In this document: positions 23,138-29,802 of the stretch, in pieces | How the letters are laid out: each line of letters opens with the position of its first letter | Position numbering within the stretch: the first letter of the stretch is position 1 | NCBI GenBank assembly: GCA_964638155.1 | Contig: CAZWYI010000027.1 | Coordinates: 1 to 29,802 of the forward strand | Direction of reading: 5' to 3' | DNA: 29,802 nucleotides | Source of the DNA: CAYZTD01 sp964638155 | Lineage (GTDB): Archaea; Thermoplasmatota; E2; DHVEG-1 | Notes under the pieces: generated by a model | Seen by the model: the letters and a program-made list of their open reading frames with translations, nothing else | Databases searched by the model: none | What the model was told of the DNA's origin: nothing | Program-made: the position numbers and the translations under genes

Positions 23138-23701
23138 ATGTCAGCTGAAAAAATAATAGAGCAAATAAAAAAAGACTCTGAAAAAGAAATAAAAAAGATT
23201 CAAAAAGAAGCAGAAACAAAAGCAGAAGAAATAATAAACAAAGCAAAAAAGGTAGCAGAAGAACAATCAAAAAAGATAGAAGAAAATGGAAAAAAAGAAG
23301 CTGAGAACAACAAAAAAATACTTATTTCAAAGGCGCACCAGAATGCTAGTAGAAAAATAATGAATGCAAAAGAAGAAGTTATAAGCAAATGTTTTACAGA
23401 CGCAAAAGAAAAACTATCAAAAATTAAAGAAAAGGAATATCAAAAGATAGTAGAAACTTTGATGAAAAAAGGTTCAGAAAAAATTTCAGGTAAAACAATA
23501 GTATACATTTCAAAAGAGTCTGATAAAAAAATAGCTGAAAAACTTAAACTTGAAGTCGCTGGAAAAATTCAATCCATCGGTGGAATAATTCTTTCAAGTA
23601 AAGACTCAAAAGTAACAATTGATAACACCTTTGAAGGAATTCTAAAAAGAGAACAGTCAGATATAAGAAACAAAGTTGGTAAAATGCTTTTCTCAGAATA
23701 A
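23138..23701 (+). CDS. atpE: A/V-type ATPase subunit E (peripheral stalk)
   Basis: 187 residues. The N-terminal half is a long Lys/Glu/Ala helix (EKIIEQIKKDSEKEIKKIQK), the stalk that pairs with subunit H. The C-terminal half is a globular alpha/beta head (GKTIVYISKES, AGKIQSIGGIILSSKD, VTIDNTFEGILKRE) that binds the top of the A/B ring. Length and layout match archaeal E subunits. It begins 23 bases after K and ends 3 bases before the first possible start of C. Confidence 0.94.
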   Translation: MSAEKIIEQIKKDSEKEIKKIQKEAETKAEEIINKAKKVAEEQSKKIEENGKKEAENNKKILISKAHQNASRKIMNAKEEVISKCFTDAKEKLSKIKEKEYQKIVETLMKKGSEKISGKTIVYISKESDKKIAEKLKLEVAGKIQSIGGIILSSKDSKVTIDNTFEGILKREQSDIRNKVGKMLFSE

Positions 23702-23719
23702 AAATTGGTAGGGATATAT

Positions 23720-24844
23720 TTGTTTGAGATATTAATGGACCCATATAGCTATCCTTTCTGGGTAATTATAGTATCTATCTTAGCGGGTGCCATAGCAGTT
23801 ATCTCAAGACCTTTTTCCTCCTATATGAAATTTGTATATCCCAATGCTAAATTTGAAGCAATTGGAAACCCATATATTAAAGAAAAAGAATTAAACCCAA
23901 TAATTGAAACAAAAAACATTGATGAATTCAAAGAACAAATTAACACTACAAAAGACTATGATATAAAAGGAAATACATCACAAGAATTACAAGGATCATT
24001 AGATAAAAATCTAATAAAAACAATAGATATGATGAAAAAAGATAGTTCTAAAAAAATGAATCAATTTTTTGATACATATTTAGAGAAAAAAGATTTTTAT
24101 TTAATAAAAAAAGAACTAAAAAATAAAATTGTGAATGACAAAGTAAAAGATGAAAACATTGAAAAAACAATTTTTAAACAAAATAAAAAACTACTTTTAA
24201 ATATTAAAGATATTAAACAAGGAGAACTAGTTCAAATCTTAATAGACTATGGTTTTTCAGATGAAATAAAAGAAATAATTACAAAAGAAAAAACTGATTT
24301 TCTTTTAATTGATAAGATAGTAGATGAATACTATATAAACAAACTAAAAAACGTAAAAGTTCCATATAAATGTGAGAAAGGAAAGAAAAGATTTATCCAA
24401 ATATTTATTGATATTAATAATGTTAAAAATGCTCTTCGGGCAAAACAAATGGATTACAAAAAAGAAGAAACAATGAAACTTTTTTTAGGTGAAGGACTAG
24501 AAATTGCTAAATGGAAATATGAAGAAATAGCAGATAGTGATTCTGTTTCACAAGCTATATCAAGTCTTGAAGGAACCTCATATTATCAAGGATTAAAAAA
24601 TAATATAGAACGATACAACAAAGAAAAATCTGTACAAATTTTAGAAGATTCACTAGATACAATATATCTAAAAAATATAAAAGATATATCCCAAGAAAAT
24701 TATATTACAATAGGGCCCACCATTAGATTTCTAGTATCAAAAGAATATGAAATAAGAAACCTAAAAGTAATAGCAAAAGGTGTTTTTGAAAAGCTAAATA
24801 AGGAACTTATAAAAGAACTTTTAATCAAGGAGGAAAAAGCTTGA
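23720..24844 (+). CDS. atpC: A/V-type ATPase subunit C with N-terminal TM helix
   Basis: About 374 residues from TTG 23720, chosen because GGTAGGGAT lies just upstream. ATG 23735 is an equally good start beginning MDPYSYPFWV; TTG 23705 is less likely. Subunit C (d-like) caps the proteolipid ring and links it to the D/F shaft. An N-terminal hydrophobic helix (YPFWVIIVSILAGAIAVI) precedes the FVYPNAKFEAIGNPYI region that corresponds to the usual YxYAxARVRA-type start. The rest is the all-helical C fold with internal three-fold repeats. Its stop overlaps the start of F by 4 bases (TTGA). Bacterial C subunits are shorter and lack this helix; I recall similar extensions in some methanogens. Confidence 0.88.
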   Translation: MFEILMDPYSYPFWVIIVSILAGAIAVISRPFSSYMKFVYPNAKFEAIGNPYIKEKELNPIIETKNIDEFKEQINTTKDYDIKGNTSQELQGSLDKNLIKTIDMMKKDSSKKMNQFFDTYLEKKDFYLIKKELKNKIVNDKVKDENIEKTIFKQNKKLLLNIKDIKQGELVQILIDYGFSDEIKEIITKEKTDFLLIDKIVDEYYINKLKNVKVPYKCEKGKKRFIQIFIDINNVKNALRAKQMDYKKEETMKLFLGEGLEIAKWKYEEIADSDSVSQAISSLEGTSYYQGLKNNIERYNKEKSVQILEDSLDTIYLKNIKDISQENYITIGPTIRFLVSKEYEIRNLKVIAKGVFEKLNKELIKELLIKEEKA

Positions 24845-25161
24845 AACTTGCAGCACTATGTGACAAGGATACAGGAACTGGTTTTAAGCTTGCAGGTGTA
24901 AAAAAAATATACATACCAACAGAAGATAAACTAATTCCTCTTTGGAATAAAATAAAAGACGATGAAGAGATTGGAGTACTATTTATAACTGAAAAAATAG
25001 CTGAAGACCTTGGAAAATATCTAAAAGATTTTAGAATAAGAAATACTGTTCCAATAATAGTAGAAATACCTGATAAAAAAGGACATAAAAAAGATCATAG
25101 GGACTATGTCTCAAATCTGATAAAAAAAGCAGTAGGAATTGAAATTAATAAAGAAACATAA
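24841..25161 (+). CDS. atpF: A/V-type ATPase subunit F (central stalk)
   Basis: 106 residues with the Rossmann-like F-subunit pattern: KLAALCDKDTGTGFKLAGV, then EIGVLFITEKIAEDL, VPIIVEIPDKKG, and a helical C-terminal end that contacts the catalytic ring. It starts at TTG 24841, inside the stop codon of C, behind AAGGAGG (24828-24834), a strong ribosome site. This overlap suggests translational coupling so that C and F are made in step. The length is standard. Confidence 0.94.
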   Translation: MKLAALCDKDTGTGFKLAGVKKIYIPTEDKLIPLWNKIKDDEEIGVLFITEKIAEDLGKYLKDFRIRNTVPIIVEIPDKKGHKKDHRDYVSNLIKKAVGIEINKET

Positions 25162-25184
25162 AAGAGTTTGGAGGAAAAAAAGTT

Positions 25185-26960
25185 ATGTCTAAAAAAGACA
25201 AAGGCAAAATAATTAGAATCTCTGGTCCAGTAGTTGAAGCAACAGGTATGCGTGGTGCAAGAATGTATGATGTTGTAAGGGTTGGAGAAGAAAATCTAAT
25301 CGGTGAAATAATTAGACTAGAACAAGACAATGCAATAATTCAGGTTTACGAAGAAACAAATGGAGTTAAACCTGGTGAAAAAGTAATAAACACAGGTACA
25401 CCTTTATCTGTAGAACTAGGCCCTGGTCTTATCACAAATATTTATGACGGAATTCAAAGACCATTACCTGGCATAAAAGATAAGACCGGAGATTTTATAG
25501 AGCGCGGTGTAGAGATACCTGCTCTTGATAGAAAAAAGAAATGGGATTTTAAACCTAAGGTAAAAAAGGGTGACAAGGTTAAGCCATGTGATGTAATTGG
25601 GGAAGTAAAAGAAACTGGAATTATTACCCATAGAATAATTGTTCCTCCAAACTTGTCAGGTGAAATAAAATCAGTTTCTAAAGAAGGAAAATATACAATA
25701 ACAGAGGACATTGCAACTGTTAAAACAAAAAATGGCGAGATAAAACTTCAGATGATGCAAAAATGGCCTGTAAGAAAAGCAAGGCCTGTTGATAAAAAAC
25801 AAGATCCAACTATTCCACTTATCACAGGGCAGCGGGTAATTGATACATTTTTCCCAATTGCTAAAGGTGGGACTGCTGCTATACCCGGGGCGTTTGGCAC
25901 TGGCAAGACAATAGCCCTCCACCAGCTAGCTAAATGGAGTGATGCTCAAGTTGTAGTTTATGTTGGATGTGGAGAGCGTGGAAATGAGATGACTGATGTT
26001 CTGCGTGAGTTTCCAGAACTTAAAGATCCAAAAACTGGTAAACCTCTGATGGAGAGAACTGTTCTTATTGCTAACACTTCAAATATGCCAGTTGCTGCTC
26101 GTGATGCTAGTGTTTATACTGGTATAACTATAGCTGAATACTATAGAGATATGGGATATGATGTCGCATTAATGGCTGATAGTACTAGTAGACTTGCTGA
26201 AGCTATGCGTGAAATATCAGGAAGACTTGAAGAAATGCCTGGTGAAGAAGGATACCCCGCATATCTAGCAAGCCGTCTGGCTGAGTTTTATGAAAGAGCA
26301 GGACGAGCAAAATTACTTGGTTCAAAAGAAAAAGAAGGATCAGTATCTGTGATGGGTGCAGTATCTCCTCCTGGGGGTGATTTTTCAGAGCCTGTTGCTC
26401 AAAACACTCTTAGGATTGTAAAAGTATTCTGGGCACTTGATTCGGATTTAGCTGATAGACGCCATTTTCCTGCAATAAACTGGTTGAAATCATATTCACT
26501 TTATTTAAGTGAAATTAAAAAATGGTGGAGTGAAAATGTTGGTGAAAACTGGCTTAGTTTGAGAAATAAAGCAGTTGCTCTTTTGCAAAAGGAAGATGAG
26601 TTACAAGAAATTGTAAATCTAGTTGGTCCAGATGCACTACCACCTATGGAAAGAACTACTCTTGAAAGTGCTAAGATGATTAGAGAAGATTTCCTTCAGC
26701 AGAGTGCTTTTCATGAAGTGGACACCTATTGTCCTGAAGAGAAGCAGTATAAAATGCTCAAGCTTATTTTAGATTTCAATGATGAAACAAAGAAAGCAGT
26801 AGAAGAAGGCGTTCATATTGATAATATTATTTCTATGAAATCACGTGGAAATATAGCTAGGCTTAAGACAATTTCAAATAAGGATTTTGAAAAAAGATTC
26901 AAAGATATTAAAAAAGAGTTTGAAAAAGAAATTAAGAATCTTATTGAGGGGGTTAAATAA
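25185..26960 (+). CDS. atpA: A/V-type ATPase catalytic subunit A
   Basis: 591 residues. The catalytic nucleotide-binding subunit with beta-barrel (KIIRISGPVVEATGMRGARM), the inserted bulge domain (about 115-190), P-loop GAFGTGKT (235-242), catalytic Glu264 in GCGERGNEMT, DSTSRLAEAMREISGRLEEM, and the C-terminal helical domain. Most archaeal A subunits read GPFGSGKT at the P-loop; here Pro is Ala and Ser is Thr, closer to the eukaryotic V-ATPase GAFGCGKT. No intein interrupts the P-loop, although this is a known intein site in Thermoplasma and Pyrococcus. The start is fixed by TTTGGAGG upstream. The gene uses more GC-containing codons (CGT, GGT, CTT) than its neighbours, consistent with high expression. 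Confidence 0.98.
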   Translation: MSKKDKGKIIRISGPVVEATGMRGARMYDVVRVGEENLIGEIIRLEQDNAIIQVYEETNGVKPGEKVINTGTPLSVELGPGLITNIYDGIQRPLPGIKDKTGDFIERGVEIPALDRKKKWDFKPKVKKGDKVKPCDVIGEVKETGIITHRIIVPPNLSGEIKSVSKEGKYTITEDIATVKTKNGEIKLQMMQKWPVRKARPVDKKQDPTIPLITGQRVIDTFFPIAKGGTAAIPGAFGTGKTIALHQLAKWSDAQVVVYVGCGERGNEMTDVLREFPELKDPKTGKPLMERTVLIANTSNMPVAARDASVYTGITIAEYYRDMGYDVALMADSTSRLAEAMREISGRLEEMPGEEGYPAYLASRLAEFYERAGRAKLLGSKEKEGSVSVMGAVSPPGGDFSEPVAQNTLRIVKVFWALDSDLADRRHFPAINWLKSYSLYLSEIKKWWSENVGENWLSLRNKAVALLQKEDELQEIVNLVGPDALPPMERTTLESAKMIREDFLQQSAFHEVDTYCPEEKQYKMLKLILDFNDETKKAVEEGVHIDNIISMKSRGNIARLKTISNKDFEKRFKDIKKEFEKEIKNLIEGVK

Positions 26961-26961
26961 A

Positions 26962-28365
26962 ATGGGTAAAAAAGAAATTGAATATACAACGGTAACTGAA
27001 GTTGCTGGCCCTCTTATGATAGTTGAGGGAATCGAAGATGTAGCATATAATGAAGTTGTAAGAATTAAAACATCTGATGGTGAAGAGAGAACTGGACAGG
27101 TCCTAGAAGCATTTACAGACAAAGCAGTAGTTCAAGTTTTTGAAGGAACTAAAGGTCTTGATACAGAAAAGACCTCTGCTCGTTTTATTGGTGAAACAAT
27201 GAAACTAGGTGTTAGTAGGGATATGCTAGGACGAGTTTTTGATGGTACAGGTAATCCTATCGATGATGCCCCACAGATTATCCCTGATAGCAGACGTGAT
27301 ATTAATGGCAATCCAATTAACCCATATTCTAGAGAGTATCCGCGTGAGTTTATCCAAACTGGTGTTTCAACAATAGATGGGCTGAATACATTAGTACGTG
27401 GTCAAAAACTTCCTATTTTTTCTGGCTCTGGTTTGCCTCATAATAATCTAGCCGCTCAAATTGCTAGGCAAGCTAAGGTTCTTGGTAAAGAAGAAAAATT
27501 TGCTGTTGTATTTTGCGCTATGGGCATTACTTTTGAAGAGGCCAATCTTTTTATTCGTGATTTTGAAAATACTGGTGCTCTTGAGCGTACTGTTATGTTT
27601 TTAAATCTAGCTGATGATCCAACTATTGAGCGTATTATTTTACCCCGTATGGCTCTTACTTGTGCAGAGTATCTTGCTTTTGATCTTGATATGCAGGTTC
27701 TGGTAATCCTTACTGATCTTACTAATTACGCTGAAGCACTTCGTGAAATAGCTGCTGCACGTGAAGAAGTACCTGGGCGACGTGGTTACCCTGGTTATAT
27801 GTATACTGATTTAGCAATGATTTATGAGCGAGCTGGTAGAATTAAAGGAAAAAAAGGATCAATCACACAAATTCCTATGCTTACTATGCCTGATGATGAT
27901 ATCACCCATCCTATACCTGATCTTACAGGTTATATCACAGAAGGGCAAATTGTTCTTGAACGAAGCCTTGATAAAAAAGATATTTATCCTCCTGTGGCTG
28001 TTCTTCCTTCTCTATCTAGGCTTATGGATAGAGGTATTGGTGAAGATAGAACTCGAGGGGATCATGCTGGTGTTTCAAATCAGCTTTATGCAGCCTATGC
28101 TGAAGGTGTAGATCTTAGAGATCTTGTAGCTATTGTTGGAGAGGATGCTCTTTCAGAGCGTGATAAAAAATATCTAAGATTTTCTGAAAAATTTGAAGAA
28201 AATTTTGTAACTCAAGATCATAACGAAAATAGAAGTATCGAAAAAACCCTTTCTATTGGCTGGGATTTACTATCTGATTTACCTGAGTCAGAACTTAAAA
28301 AGATTGATGAAAAATATATTAAAAAATATTATCAAAAAGATGAAAAGAAGGATAAAGAAGAGTAA
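26962..28365 (+). CDS. atpB: A/V-type ATPase regulatory subunit B
   Basis: 467 residues from ATG 26962, which lies 1 base after the A stop and behind GAGGGGGT within the end of atpA; an in-frame start at 26887 would sit inside atpA and is rejected. Family landmarks are EYTTVTEVAGPLMIVEG, PREFIQTGVSTIDGLNTLVR, GQKLPIFSGSGLPHN (the degenerate P-loop of the non-catalytic subunit), ILTDLTNYAEALREIAAARE and GRRGYPGYMYTDLA. It forms the hexamer with A and contributes the arginine finger to the catalytic site. The end is Lys/Asp-rich. Codon use is like atpA, richer in GC than the rest of the window. Confidence 0.98.
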   Translation: MGKKEIEYTTVTEVAGPLMIVEGIEDVAYNEVVRIKTSDGEERTGQVLEAFTDKAVVQVFEGTKGLDTEKTSARFIGETMKLGVSRDMLGRVFDGTGNPIDDAPQIIPDSRRDINGNPINPYSREYPREFIQTGVSTIDGLNTLVRGQKLPIFSGSGLPHNNLAAQIARQAKVLGKEEKFAVVFCAMGITFEEANLFIRDFENTGALERTVMFLNLADDPTIERIILPRMALTCAEYLAFDLDMQVLVILTDLTNYAEALREIAAAREEVPGRRGYPGYMYTDLAMIYERAGRIKGKKGSITQIPMLTMPDDDITHPIPDLTGYITEGQIVLERSLDKKDIYPPVAVLPSLSRLMDRGIGEDRTRGDHAGVSNQLYAAYAEGVDLRDLVAIVGEDALSERDKKYLRFSEKFEENFVTQDHNENRSIEKTLSIGWDLLSDLPESELKKIDEKYIKKYYQKDEKKDKEE

Positions 28366-28371
28366 TAACGA

Positions 28372-29010
28372 ATGGCTGAAGAAATAATGGAGGGTGTAAA
28401 GCCCACACGGATGGCACTGCTTGAGATACGTAAAAAATTAAATTTAGCTGAGAAAGGACATAAATTACTTGAAGAAAAAAGGGATGCTTTAGTTGAAAAA
28501 TTCTTTAAAATAATTGATAAAAGAAAAGAACTGCATTCTGAGGTTAATAAAGACATAAAAGAGGCATTTGAGTCTCTTATTCAGGCTCAGATGATAGTGG
28601 GAGAAGAAAGAATAGAGGAATTATCAGATTTAACTGAGGACCTTGGATATATTTCTTTAGTTAAAGAAAATATTATGGGTGTTAAAATTCCTAATGTTGA
28701 TACAAGTAATTTGAAAAAGGATTTATCTTTTAAATATGGTTTTTTAGAAACATCAGCAAAATTTGATGATGCCCAAAAAAAGTTCAAAGAGCTTGTATTA
28801 AAACTAGCTAATCTAGCTGATCTTGAAAGTAGTGTACAATCTTTATCAGGTGAAATTGAAAAAACTAAAAGAAGAGTAAATGTTCTTGAAAATAATTTAA
28901 TACCAAAATTAAAATCTACTAGAAAATATATCGAAATGCAATTAGAGGAAAGAGAAAGAGAGGATTTTGTTAGAAGAAAAAGAATTAAAACAATTCTTGA
29001 AGAAGAATAA
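28372..29010 (+). CDS. atpD: A/V-type ATPase subunit D (central shaft)
   Basis: 212 residues. It starts MAEEIMEGVKPTRMALLEIR, the conserved N-terminus (VxPTRxxLLxLKxRLxxAxxGHxLLxxKRD) of the D shaft subunit, with KGHKLLEEKRDALV following. A long helix at each end (the C-terminal one with RRVNVLENNLIPKLKSTRKY) forms the antiparallel coiled coil that rotates inside A3B3. The ATG is 6 bases after the atpB stop. The length is typical. It is followed after 9 bases by a small membrane protein. Confidence 0.96.
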   Translation: MAEEIMEGVKPTRMALLEIRKKLNLAEKGHKLLEEKRDALVEKFFKIIDKRKELHSEVNKDIKEAFESLIQAQMIVGEERIEELSDLTEDLGYISLVKENIMGVKIPNVDTSNLKKDLSFKYGFLETSAKFDDAQKKFKELVLKLANLADLESSVQSLSGEIEKTKRRVNVLENNLIPKLKSTRKYIEMQLEEREREDFVRRKRIKTILEEE

Positions 29011-29019
29011 GGATATGTT

Positions 29020-29181
29020 ATGTCAGATTTAGAAGATGATCCAATACTTGGTCGTTTTTTTGATACACCTGAAAAAAAAGCTAAATGGCTTTATAGAATT
29101 AGAATTTTTTATATCCTGTGGATATTGTTTGTTGTAATTGGCATAATTTCTCTTCTTGTATGGTATTTTTTAAAATACTAA
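29020..29181 (+). CDS. Small single-TM protein in the ahaG position, 53 aa
   Basis: ATG 29020 to TAA 29179-29181, 9 bases after atpD, with GGATATG as weak ribosome site. The acidic N-terminus (MSDLEDDPILGRFFDTPEKK) is cytoplasmic in a positive-inside reading. It is followed by AKWLYRIRIFY and one membrane helix (ILWILFVVIGIISLLVWYFL). In Methanosarcina the ATPase operon is ahaHIKECFABDG, where the last gene encodes a small protein of unknown role; this gene has the same position. Sequence homology to AhaG was not checked. Tight linkage and protein-like composition make it a good candidate accessory or assembly factor of the ATPase. Confidence 0.72.
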   Translation: MSDLEDDPILGRFFDTPEKKAKWLYRIRIFYILWILFVVIGIISLLVWYFLKY

Positions 29182-29193
29182 GAAATATGCTTT

Positions 29194-29667
29194 CTAAATC
29201 TTGTTATATTGTATGAGACTTGGATCGATAAGACTTGGGTCAAACCACTTAGCACTTTTTGTACCTTCACCTTTGTGAAGCCACATATCAGGCGTTCCAG
29301 GTTTTTTTTGATTTAACTGCCCATAGTACCAACCAACGTTTATTTCTTCTTGTGTAATATCTGAACAAGTTTGACAAACTATATCAGAGATAAGATTAGG
29401 GTCAACCCACATAGCGCTCAATGAATCTCCACTAACATGAATCCATGTATCTGCTGTTCCTGGCTTTTTTTGGTCGATAAATCCCCAATACCATCCTGTG
29501 TCTATTTCTTCTTGTGTAACATCTGAACAAGTTTGGCAAATTGAACTATTGTTAGGCTTTTCAGATATATTATTATAATAACTAATGATTCCAGCACATG
29601 CCAAAATTGATACTACTGTAATTATCAACAGTTTTTTTCTGATGTTTCTAGTTTTTTTTGTTATCAT
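29194..29667 (-). CDS. Exported protein of two 54-residue CxxC repeats
   Basis: 157 residues. A basic start and hydrophobic helix (KKLLIITVVSILACAGIISY) export or anchor it. The mature part is two tandem copies of a 54-residue unit, beginning ICQTCSDVTQEEIDTGWYWG (43-62) and VCQTCSDITQEEINVGWYYG (97-116). Each continues with QKKPGT-D-W-H, a Ser/Gly turn and SA-W-DP-LI. Each copy carries one CxxC (44/47, 98/101) and conserved Trp residues, so redox or metal binding and a small beta-fold are likely. The DPSLI motif is duplicated once more at the C-terminus. A minus-strand TATA element near 29697-29706 suggests a nearly leaderless transcript. No family was recognised. Confidence 0.8.
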   Translation of the reverse strand: MITKKTRNIRKKLLIITVVSILACAGIISYYNNISEKPNNSSICQTCSDVTQEEIDTGWYWGFIDQKKPGTADTWIHVSGDSLSAMWVDPNLISDIVCQTCSDITQEEINVGWYYGQLNQKKPGTPDMWLHKGEGTKSAKWFDPSLIDPSLIQYNKI

Positions 29668-29756
29668 ATTATCACAAACTAATATTATAAGCTAAATTAT
29701 ATTTAAATTAACGGAAATTGTTCGGAAAAAACCAAATAGTCCTAAAAATTTTATTT

Positions 29757-29802
29757 TACGGCTGGGAATACTGCGCGGTCTGAAGCGATAGCGTAAGACC
29801 CG
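29757..29802. other. GC-rich edge, possible start of a structural RNA
   Basis: After about 60 bases of very AT-rich DNA the last 46 bases jump to clearly higher GC. They can fold as GGTCT-loop-AGACC (about 29778-29798), with GCGATAGC inside the loop. In AT-rich archaea such GC islands outside genes often mark structural RNAs. No tRNA, 5S or rRNA start was recognised, and the segment is cut by the window edge. Confidence 0.3.

Noticed and set aside
25876..25920. Intein in the atpA P-loop or in aIF5B
   Set aside because: Both genes read straight through the known insertion sites with normal lengths (591 and 587 residues).
26887..26961. Upstream start for atpB inside atpA
   Set aside because: The extra 25 residues are a Lys-rich out-of-frame reading of atpA; GAGGGGGT directly before 26962 and the conserved N-terminus support the later start.
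1..29802. CRISPR arrays, tRNA genes, insertion sequences
   Set aside because: No regularly spaced repeats, no cloverleaf with a CCA-proximal GTTCRA arm and no transposase motifs were seen on either strand.

Overview
The window looks like AT-rich euryarchaeal chromosome, most likely from a mesophilic member of the Thermoplasmatota such as the uncultured sediment lineages. Archaeal hallmarks are a transcription factor B (TFB), aIF5B, an eIF2B-like protein, a complete A/V-type ATPase operon, TATA boxes about 25-30 bases upstream of starts, and many TTG/GTG starts with GGAGG-type Shine-Dalgarno (SD) sites. Two cold-shock-domain proteins, a DEAD-box helicase and a heliorhodopsin argue against a hyperthermophile. 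From memory, a heliorhodopsin of known structure comes from a sediment 'Thermoplasmatales' genome, which fits but is not proof. I see no CRISPR array, insertion sequence, intein or tRNA.

Layout. 1-3343: elbB (open at the left edge), a radical SAM protein, a four-cysteine mini-protein, a nitroreductase and an eIF2B-like protein. 3460-7753: an RNA/cold/light block made of a second cysteine-rich mini-protein, a divergent cold-shock protein, a DEAD-box helicase, a small membrane protein, a heliorhodopsin broken by two compensating single-base frameshifts, a canonical cold-shock protein and TFB. 7822-18073: an accessory stretch with a secreted alpha/beta hydrolase, small membrane proteins, a RadC N-terminal-domain protein, a sulfotransferase, a PIN protein, a DUF2834-msrB operon, a truncated peroxiredoxin, a MATE exporter and a secreted M14 carboxypeptidase. 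18143-29181: a small ORF, aIF5B, then the ATPase genes in the order H-I-K-E-C-F-A-B-D plus a 53-residue membrane protein in the ahaG position. 29194-29802: a secreted protein made of two CxxC repeats, then a GC-rich edge that may begin a structural RNA.

How the genes fit together. The ATPase genes are packed tightly, with a 4-base overlap at C/F, an SD inside the A stop region for B, and a promoter after aIF5B. The K subunit carries all five residues that bind sodium in the Enterococcus hirae rotor ring, so the enzyme is predicted to couple to Na+. The A-subunit P-loop is GAFGTGKT rather than the usual archaeal GPFGSGKT. The cold-shock, helicase and TFB genes form an RNA-handling block around the heliorhodopsin. 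MsrB, the peroxiredoxin stub, the nitroreductase and ElbB suggest redox exposure.

The strongest leads are the doubly frameshifted heliorhodopsin, the predicted Na+ rotor, the small cysteine-rich proteins, the CxxC-repeat secreted protein and the gene remnants (peroxiredoxin stub, RadC N-domain). All family assignments come from reading motifs and remembered family features; no database search was run.
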